Shown here: in pieces, positions 57,136 to 64,000 of the stretch | Position numbering within the stretch: the first letter of the stretch is position 1 | Layout: the number at the start of each line of letters is the position of its first letter | Assembly (NCBI RefSeq): GCF_030867095.1 | Contig: NC_081831.1 | Location: 42,531,319 to 42,595,318 of the forward strand | Reading direction: 5' to 3' | Origin: Alligator mississippiensis | Lineage: Eukaryota > Chordata > Crocodylia > Alligatoridae | DNA: 64,000 nt | Made by a program: the position numbers and the translations under genes | Notes under the pieces: generated by a model | Databases searched by the model: none | What the model was told of the DNA's origin: nothing | What the model saw: only the letters and a program-made list of their open reading frames with translations

Positions 57136-57768
57136 CTCATCAGTCTCAAACCCCCTCCTCCTTCTGAGTCACCACTACTGCAGGAGGAGGTGTTGGTGCA
57201 GCTAGCAGACTAGGGGGTGACATAGCAGCCACCAGGGACAGGAACCTCCAACATCCCTCTAGTGCAGCTGCTGCCTCTCTTACTGCCAAATTAGCAGTGG
57301 TAAATTGCAACTGTAAGCAATGATAAAACTGAACATAGCTTAACATTAGTTTGAAATAGAGACCAAACACCATAGTTAATTCAGTTTGGGAAAATATCTA
57401 TGCAGGATATATAGTGAACCCCAAAAATCAATCCTGTATTTGGGTGAATCTTTGACGCATACCAAGTTAAATATTCAGCTGATACTAAGTCTATTGGGGT
57501 TTTAAATCACAAATGTATAAAGCAAAACGTTTAAGGAGTTGAACTGACATTCATGGAGCACTTAAAATTACCATTCTTCTGAGCCAGACATTTCCAGCTA
57601 GGTTAAAGCCACTGGCCCCACTGTATAGCCCACTCTTTCTTGCATACAATCTCTCCATCCACTAAGTTTCACAAGCACCCACTCCGAGCAACCCATTTGA
57701 AAGGTTTCACAGCAAAGTCCAAAGTCATTCCTTCTGGAAATTGTTAAACTGTTATAGGCACCATAGTT

Positions 57769-58461
57769 CAGTGATTCTCAGCTAGGGTGCCTTAAAAATC
57801 CTTTCAAGGGTGCCACAGAGAACCACACAATATTTGTCCCCCCGAGGACAAGAAGCTGCAGGACACCTTGTGCCACTGCTAGGTGTCCCTGAGGAACACC
57901 TGTGCCACACGCCTTGTGGCACATGACCCCAGGTGGGGTAGGAGAGGCTGGTGTCAACACTGGGCTGGCCCCAGCAGCCTTACCTGGGGTTCTGTTGGTC
58001 TCCTGGGGATGCAGCAGTGGCGAAAGTGCCACTCAGAGCCTGGCTGGCAGCTGGAGTGTGGCTCTGGCTGGCCAGGCTCTGGTTCTGGGCAATGTGTGCT
58101 GTCCCTGTGTGTGGTATCCTGCTTTTTTTTTTGCCCAAGTTTGACCCTGGGATCTCCTGGGGTCTACCCCCCACCCCCAGTGCTGCTACCTTGCAGCAGA
58201 GAACACCTGAATGTGCAGTATGTGGCAACACAAATGTATCTGCGGTGCTATATACTGCATACTATATACTCGTCTGGATGTGGCCAGAGATTTCAAATAG
58301 GAATTCATTGTGTTCAAAACATTCTAACTTGTTATGGACTGTCTAAATGATTTGTAACAGGAGAATAATGCTATTTTTCTGTAGTCAAAAAAAAAGAAGT
58401 GAAAACTAAGAGTTGGCATTGTCGAAGGGGGGCCTGAGTCTAAGACGACTGAGAACCACTG
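57769..58461. mobile_element. 693-bp hAT-like element
   Basis: The ends are CAGTGATTCTCAGCTAGGGTGCC and, reversed, CAGTGGTTCTCAGTCGTCTTAG. Flanks CCATAGTT (57761-57768) and CCATAATT (58462-58469) are an 8-bp target duplication with one difference. This is the widespread CAGTGGTTCTCAA-type hAT terminus. The interior is GC-rich and lacks a transposase. Confidence 0.9.
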
Positions 58462-58979
58462 CCATAATTACTAGAAGATATTGAGGCTTTAAAAAAAACC
58501 CTGAATTTTTCTTCAAATGTTTACACCCTGAGAATCCAGTACAAACATTACGACAACTATTTTTATGGCAACAGATTTAGTGAGTGGAAGATGAAGTCTT
58601 CATCATCCAAACACTGAGAATCGCACGCAATTTTGCAGTTTTCTAACATCGAAGTCTCAAGTCACAGTTACCAACCTTCTAGCTGCCTTGCATATTTTGC
58701 AGCCCCGTGTGTCTATCTATGGACATTTCATTCTTTGTGTCAGTGGATCTTGTCAGTGACAACCTTGCCAGACTCCACACATCCCACATTAGCCCTGAAG
58801 GCACCCCTTGGAAAATGTCAGCCCTTAGCTTTCATTAATTTCTTGACTACAGAAAAATAATAATGAACTCTCTTGTTCCAAAGAACTCAGCAGGCCTCCA
58901 ACAGGTCAGAGAGGAATCCATAGTGTCAAAACCAATCTCAAATCTCTGGATTAATCATGTGAATCATACATAGGCATTA

Positions 58980-59066
58980 GCACTGTTAGATGTGCAAACA
59001 CTGTGCAGCACCAGTGGGCACCTTAAAAGCATCTTGTGGCACTCTGGTTGAGAATCGCCATCCTAT
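58980..59066. mobile_element. hAT-like terminal piece
   Basis: Reversed, it reads GCGATTCTCAACCAGAGTGCC then AAGATGC, related to the left end of the element at 57769. It is truncated. Confidence 0.5.
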
Positions 59067-59479
59067 GTACTTCTCATCAGCCATCAGTGTGAGTACCTTA
59101 TCACTTAGATGGTAGATTTAAAAAAGAAAAACAAAAAAGTCAGTGTATTTCAGGAAGGCAGGAGAAGAACAATGGCTGCTTCTCCTCTGGATTCAGAATC
59201 CCACTCTCCTTTCCCTAGTCAGGCAAAGGAGAAAGACTGGGGTTGATTAAGTATCAGCTGTCATCCCAAATGTAGTTAGCAAGGGATAAAAGTTGTAAAG
59301 GGAAGTAAGTGGTGGCCTAGATTCATTACTGATACTAGAGCAGGGCTAGCCAACAGGAAACCTAGAAAAGGGCAGGGACCCTAACATCTATGAATCTATG
59401 AAAACAGGGTTGATAGTCAAAAGAGAGAACATAATCAGGGAGAAACTATAGAGGTGAATAGAGGTGGGATTAGAATGTA

Positions 59480-59600
59480 GCAGTTCAGTGGTTAAGATAG
59501 AGGGCCTGATGCAAATACATAAGGTTCAATTCCTGGTTCTGGTATTAATGTAGGTATCCTTAAATAGGTCACCACCTCTGTCCAATTTTGATAGTCTCTG
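59480..59600 (+). repeat. MIR-like SINE remnant
   Basis: CAGTTCAGTGGTTAAGATAGAGGGCCTGATG, GGTTCAATTCCTGGTTCTGG and AAATAGGTCACCACCTCTGTCC follow MIR order. Confidence 0.6.
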
Positions 59601-59986
59601 ATAATACTGTAAAAGCAAAGAGGCAAGTGGAAAATGAAAGAGTAAGGAAATGGAAAGGGAGAGTCAAGAGCCTGCTACCAAGTAGGCTTGTTTTGCTGTT
59701 TCTAGTTGAAAATGTTTGCATTGCCATCCTGAGTGCTCGGAAGGGACACTAAATACAAGGCAGAAATACAGGTTAACACAAGGTACAGACTCTTGGGCTA
59801 AATATAAATAACAAGATCCATAGTCAGTCCTTAGTATTACAGAGAAAAAAGCTACTATTCTAAGGTCTAATAACTCCATCCTAGTAGTCATGTCTGCCTC
59901 TCTTCTGGGCTCTATTAAGAAAGTACAGGGGTTGCAAGCTCAACTAGTTAGGTTATTTCTTCTTTTCAGGATTTTCAGTAACTCAC

Positions 59987-60033
59987 CATCTTTGCCTGTA
60001 GATCTAACAGTTTCCTCACGCGAAAAGGTTTTA
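59987..60033 (-). CDS. CENPI: CENPI exon (47 nt)
   Basis: Acceptor CTTTCTGCAG, donor AAGATG|GTGAGT. Two bases complete Val, then KPFRVRKLLDLQAKM, identical to human as I remember it. The intron to the next exon is 133 bases (60034-60166). Confidence 0.96.
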
Positions 60034-60166
60034 CTGCAGAAAGAGGAAAAGCTAAGAATATTATGGGTACAAAACATCATATCAGACAATTGCATATTTA
60101 TGCATTGTATAGCCTAATACATTGAACCAGTAGGAACAATCCAGGAAGCTGAGTGGCTGGACTCAC

Positions 60167-60215
60167 CGCTCTCTCTCCTGGTCAGCAGATACAGTATATG
60201 GCAGATATAAGGACA
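60167..60215 (-). CDS. CENPI: CENPI exon (49 nt)
   Basis: Acceptor TTTTTTCTGCAG, donor GAGCG|GTGAGT. It reads CPYICHILYLLTRRES plus one base. Human has CPYVCHLLYLLTKKEN. Confidence 0.96.
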
Positions 60216-62003
60216 CTGCAGAAAAAACAAAACCCCACCAGTGAGCAAGTTGATTCAGCAGGATACTTATTAGACTAAAGAGACCCCTATATAAACCCAT
60301 TTCACAGGTCATTACTGTTTTAATAAATTAGTCTCCTCAAGAACTGGCTGTCACACTGAAGTGCTTCAGTCCTCTTACTATATAGAACATGCACCAAACC
60401 GCTCAGAAAAATCAGCACACACCACAGAACTGATATAACTCATTAAAACCAACTGCCAGTATGCCCATTTCATTTGAGGCTATTCTCTATATTAGGCAAA
60501 TTCTTTGATGAAGTCAGTTCTTGCCCATTAGAATAAGGGCTGAACACTTCAGGAGTCAGAGAATAAGAGGATAATGTATAACAATTGGCTTGTTTTGTAT
60601 CAAAACACTTTCATTTATTGCAGTCCTTTCCCTTTCCATATCTTTGTGACAAGGTATTTAGCAGAATTTGCAGATTTTATTGGTATCTGACAGGCTGCAC
60701 TATGAGCTCTTCTGCTATGGCCTTGAACTTGCAACCTCTGGGTTGTCAACTATGTGCCTTAGTGCCCCATTTACAGCAGTTTATGAGTTCAACATGTATA
60801 ATGTCTTTGTGTCAAACCTCAAGTACTCTGAAAGTATCAGAGACTTGTTAATTTCTCTGTTCTCTTACAGAAAGTACCTTATGGATAGGAATCTGTGTTA
60901 AGCAGGCTGGAAGTGCCTGCCTGCAGCATCTCCTTTAATGTTTTTCATTTTGCTGCTTGCCTTCCCCCTGCCCACATTCCCACCCTGATTGGTAGAGGAA
61001 TTCCCCACCAGCTGGGCTATTTGCTGCTGACTGCCAGGAAAGTGAAAAACATGGAATATTTAAAACTTTGGTTTTTGCTTCCCCAGAGATCAACAGCAAA
61101 TGCCCTGGCTGGCGGGGCCCCTCTGCCAATTAGGGTTAGGCAGGCAAGTAGTGAAATGAAAATTAAAGAAGCTGCTACAGGGACACTTCCAGTGCAATTT
61201 ACAGAGATCCCTACTTATGGGATGCAATAGAAAATATCTTTGTGGTAACATTTTTAAAAACCTGGAGGAATAATATCTCATCTGCACTGCTTTATCATAT
61301 AATTTAACATGGTCTCATTCTCTCAAATTATCTTAGTGCCTGGAGTAATCTCTACAGAATTCCATTTAACTTTTTTGTTTAATTCAATATTAAGTTTTAT
61401 GGAAAACAGCTCCAGCAAGCAACTTAGGTTAGGTATAAGGTACACTTCTAAATTTAGAGTATCTTTGAACTTTCCTAATGTACCTGCCTACATTACAAAT
61501 CTGAACAGTTAAATCTTTCGTTCTCTAGAAGTTTTGTAGCTGCCATACAAAACAGGTCACTTGGCTACCATTTAAGATGCACTTTAACTCAAATGGAAAA
61601 ACACCAGCAAGGCTGGGCAGGAGGGTGGGGGGAGCAGGGGGCTGTCACTTGGGTGTGAGGGGAAGGGCACAGGCACATCACCCCCCTCTCCCACCAACCA
61701 TATTAGTCCCCCCACCTCCCTGACAGGTATCCTCTTTTTTGAAACTGGGAATATGATAACCCTAACAATAGGCCTATGCTACTGTATTTCTATGCTATTT
61801 GATCTTGGTTCAACAGCAACCATGGAACCATTAAAGGACTGCAAAGTGGAAGGGAGAGTCATACTACTATAAACAAATACTCCAGCAATAGAAGAACAGA
61901 CACCAAACTAAAGTACCACAGATCAGTGTCAACAATGACATATAGCAAACATGAACATTGTAGGTTTGTTCTTTCAGTTTATGAATTCTCCAGTTCTCCT
62001 TAC
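60216..62003 (-). other. CENPI intron
   Basis: A 1.8 kb intron with donor GTAAGG next to 62004. It contains a loose inverted repeat around 60965-61140 (GGTAGAGGAATTCCCC and GGGGCCCCTCTGCCAATT-type blocks). No named repeat was recognised. Confidence 0.6.
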
Positions 62004-62111
62004 CAGCTTCTCATCTTGCAGGAAGAAGAAAAAGAAGCCATAGAGTGCATAAAGCTGCTCCTTGTGATCAATGAAGTCAAACATTGCAATCAGCCATCTT
62101 AAGAAGAGCAG
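62004..62111 (-). CDS. CENPI: CENPI exon (108 nt)
   Basis: Acceptor TTTCTGCAG, donor AAGCTG|GTAAGG. It reads LLFLRWLIAMFDFIDHKEQL, YALYGFFFFFLQDEKL. Human has VLFYRWLVAMFDFIDRKEQ and LYGFFFASLQDD. The run of five Phe is a small local difference. Confidence 0.97.
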
Positions 62112-62798
62112 CTGCAGAAATATAAAATTAACCTTACAGTAAGTGAGGGAAGAGAACTTGAAAAATCCAATAGCCTGTTCAATAGGACATATTAAAAAAT
62201 TCACATGCCCCCTTCTTGAGACCAGCAAGGCCACCATGGATGCACCAAACTATTCAATCTCCTTGTTATGGAGCTAAGCTTGGTGAGAACAGTTAACACC
62301 AAAGTACAATAAAGACAATGTCCTGATTTTAAGCACGTACGAACTCTAGGAAATTGATTAGTAAGTTTAAACTGCTTTGACTACCTTTCTGGTTGACCAG
62401 CAGGACACTGACAATTCCAAGACACAGACTTAAGTCTTTATTCATTCGAAGTGATATTTTATTTAGCTCATGAACTCTGCTACCTTAGCTGAGGAATACA
62501 ACTGTGAGGTAAAATATTGTACTGCATTTGGAGGAATACTTGACACCACAGAGGCATATTTTAGACCTGGGAAATTCAGAAGTATAAACTGAGCAAGACT
62601 GCGTAATTCCCACATGACCCTGCCTTTATTCCTCAGAGTGGAAATGCTGATACAGTATTAGGCTCTTCTGAAAATCATGAAAAATGGCATGAGCTTGTGC
62701 GATGACTACACAAAACTGCAAATTTCTTTTTCCTACAAGCAATGTGCCCTTGTCATCACCCTTTAGAAAACATTACTACTACAAGAATTTGTAGTTAC
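62112..62798 (-). other. CENPI intron
   Basis: 687 bases with GTAACT donor next to 62799; nothing recognised. Confidence 0.7.
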
Positions 62799-62917
62799 CT
62801 CGGTGCTACTCGAACACTTGCCCACACACAGCCAGGACACAGCTGAAACCACAGAACATCCTGGTACTACAGATGCTGGGATTAGGCACTTCAAGAGCCG
62901 AGTGTTCACTGCATCAG
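62799..62917 (-). CDS. CENPI: CENPI exon (119 nt), most upstream exon seen
   Basis: Acceptor GTTTTCCAG, donor ACCGAG|GTAACT. Two bases complete a codon, then DAVNTRLLKCLIPASVVPGC, SVVSAVSWLCVGKCSSSTE. Human has NAVNTRILKCMIPATVIS and VSWLCVGKCSGSTK. The preceding exon must end in phase 1 and is not in the window. Confidence 0.96.
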
Positions 62918-63714
62918 CTGGAAAACAGACAGTTGAAAGTGAGAGAGAACTGTATGTTCCAGGTTCTTTGGTCCATGCTTGCAGGTCAGACTAACTATCA
63001 CCATAGTTCTACCTGGAAGAGATTGCACATACGTATTCCTAGCTATTATATGCACTAGGAAAAATCTAAACAAAAGGTTGATCTTTACTAAAAAAAATTT
63101 AGGAGGAAAAGCAGCCCCCAAATTTAAACAAAGGTTTAAAACCAGTTAAATCAAAGACTAGTACCCAGTTCTTTTTGCACCAGTTTTAAACAATTTAACT
63201 CCCGTGGCTTCAAATGTAGTTACTTTGGATTTATAGCAGTGCAACTGAAGAGGAAAAAATACCTCCAGCCTGTTGACAGGTATTGCTTAGATGCTTGAGA
63301 TTTTATGAAATTATGGACTGGAGGAAAAAAAGGAATTTCTTTAGAACTGGTATGAGATAAGAAGAATATCTGAAAACAGATCAGTATATCAGACTCTTAT
63401 AGCTATTTCAGGCTATATGACCAAGTGGTCTAAAGACTACCATCGCTACTCTTCCATTCTAGTTAATAGTCAGCTATTACATCCACTGCCAAATTTGACC
63501 TCATAGGCTTTGCCTAAGGAAAAAATAAATTAGACCATCTTGGCATATAAGTACAGAAATAGTTTTAAGTCTTTAGCTAGTAACAAGCAAAAGCAACAAG
63601 ATTTTTGGATGACTAATATCCAACAGAGAAACAAGCAACTTAATGTACAAGATAATACCATATTATATGTTTGACCACATGTGTTTCTATAACGTCCAAG
63701 CCATTACCTTAACA
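62918..63714 (-). other. CENPI intron (part), AT-rich
   Basis: About 800 AT-rich bases. I looked for the upstream CENPI exon (human ..NIALSGKFG) and did not find it. Confidence 0.6.
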
Positions 63715-64000
63715 AGGCTGTACCCGCCTCCGTTCGATTAGGAGCTCGCGCGCCGCCTTAGCCCGGGCTCGGGATCTTGTGCCCCCGAGCTTCGTTGGTA
63801 CGCCCCAGGGTTTACCCTGGCTGGTATTAAGGGGGACCCCAGAACTCGCCTGCCACGACTTCGATGACTCTCTCAGTGGGGGGTCTTCCCTTGGGGTATC
63901 CCCTGGTGCAGGCACGCCTCTTCGCAGGTACTCTCGGGGCTCCGTCCTCCCCTACACCCCGGCCATACGCCACCTCAGGTCTTCCTGTCCTGGCCTCTCA
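63715..64000. other. CpG-rich block of unknown origin at the right edge
   Basis: From about 63715 the sequence turns abruptly from AT-rich intron to GC- and CpG-rich DNA (GAGCTCGCGCGCCGCC, CCCGGGCTCGGG) up to the window edge. A 68-codon minus-strand frame (63709-63915) is rich in Arg, Ser and Pro and matches nothing I know. It could be the edge of a mobile element that runs past the window or, less likely, a true CpG island. No CENPI exon is evident in it. Confidence 0.5.

Larger units (their letters stand above)
55862..59986 (-). other. CENPI intron, 4.1 kb
   Basis: Donor GTGAGTTAC next to 59987. It holds a hAT-like start at 57020, a complete hAT-like element at 57769-58461, a related terminal piece at 58980-59066, a short CR1 3' tail near 59365-59402 (ATCTATGAATCTATGA) and a MIR-like piece at 59480-59600. 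The rest is AT-rich and unrecognised. Confidence 0.65.
38711..62917 (-). other. CENPI: CENPI gene, exons from ~residue 124 to the stop
   Basis: CENP-I is a helical-repeat protein of the constitutive centromere-associated network, in the CENP-H/I/K/M group. It binds at centromeres through the cell cycle and supports CENP-A loading and kinetochore assembly. Eighteen minus-strand exons were placed by GT-AG sites and by matching each translation to human CENPI from memory. Lengths sum to 1919 nt: two bases completing a codon, 638 codons and TAA. Landmarks in order are AVNTRLLKCLIP, RWLIAMFDFIDHKEQ, VRKLLDLQAKM, GMQPHLQALLSLYK, FSQLLQNIHCLE, LLLHYINC, EFLYKSLPLWDG, ESLKELLQNWL, TFLLHFILDFYE and MVGCLWTS. 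Human CENPI is about 756 residues; with ~123 N-terminal residues missing here the total is similar. There are no stops or frame breaks, so the gene appears functional. The first exons and promoter lie beyond 64000. Introns range from 93 bases to over 4 kb. Confidence 0.97.

Noticed and set aside
63709-63915. 68-codon frame as an upstream CENPI exon
   Set aside because: No similarity to the CENPI N-terminus, and the phase expected before 62917 does not fit.
1-64000. CRISPR arrays, tRNA, rRNA, operons or bacterial systems
   Set aside because: None seen; the window is vertebrate nuclear DNA.

Overview
This is vertebrate nuclear DNA, best explained as a sauropsid genome, most likely crocodilian and otherwise turtle. 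The reasons are split exons of two conserved vertebrate genes with GT-AG introns, at least five CR1 LINE copies (one with an 820-codon reverse transcriptase frame), old MIR-like SINE pieces and many short hAT-like DNA transposons. The species call is inference. Gene identities rest on matching translated exons to human proteins from memory, not on a search.

Both host genes lie on the minus strand. At the left edge (1-9607) are the first five visible exons of DRP2, dystrophin-related protein 2: the ATG exon, three more complete exons, and one exon cut by the window edge. Together they encode about 221 N-terminal residues, which enter the spectrin-like repeats. From 38711 to 62917 lie 18 exons of CENPI, centromere protein I. 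They cover everything from about residue 124 (human numbering) to the stop codon. Their lengths sum to 1919 nt, which is 2 nt completing a split codon, then 638 codons and a stop, with every splice phase consistent. The N-terminal CENPI exons must lie beyond 64000. The order CENPI then DRP2 on one strand matches human Xq22.1, as I remember it.

The roughly 29 kb between the two genes (9608-38710) holds no recognisable protein gene. It carries a CR1 with a long reverse transcriptase frame (15594-18400), a second CR1 split by a solo LTR with a 4-bp target duplication (24468-25775, LTR 24654-25152), a third CR1 with a foreign insert (35080-37316), several hAT-like elements with 8-bp target duplications, a TA-flanked inverted-repeat element, a 122-bp palindrome inside a SINE remnant, a minisatellite and a perfect 18-bp hairpin. 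The 5' noncoding exon(s) and promoter of DRP2 should lie here but I could not place them.

CENPI introns are also full of repeats: a CR1 carrying a 568-bp hAT element, a second copy of the TA-flanked element, a hAT element that received a CR1, a 911-bp member of the same hAT family as a 187-bp element in the intergenic region, and a 693-bp hAT element. The last ~285 bases switch abruptly to CpG-rich DNA of unknown origin. I found no undescribed gene system. The best leads are the two small transposon families, the SINE palindrome, a competing donor inside a CENPI exon, the overlapping upstream reading frame in DRP2 and the CpG-rich edge.
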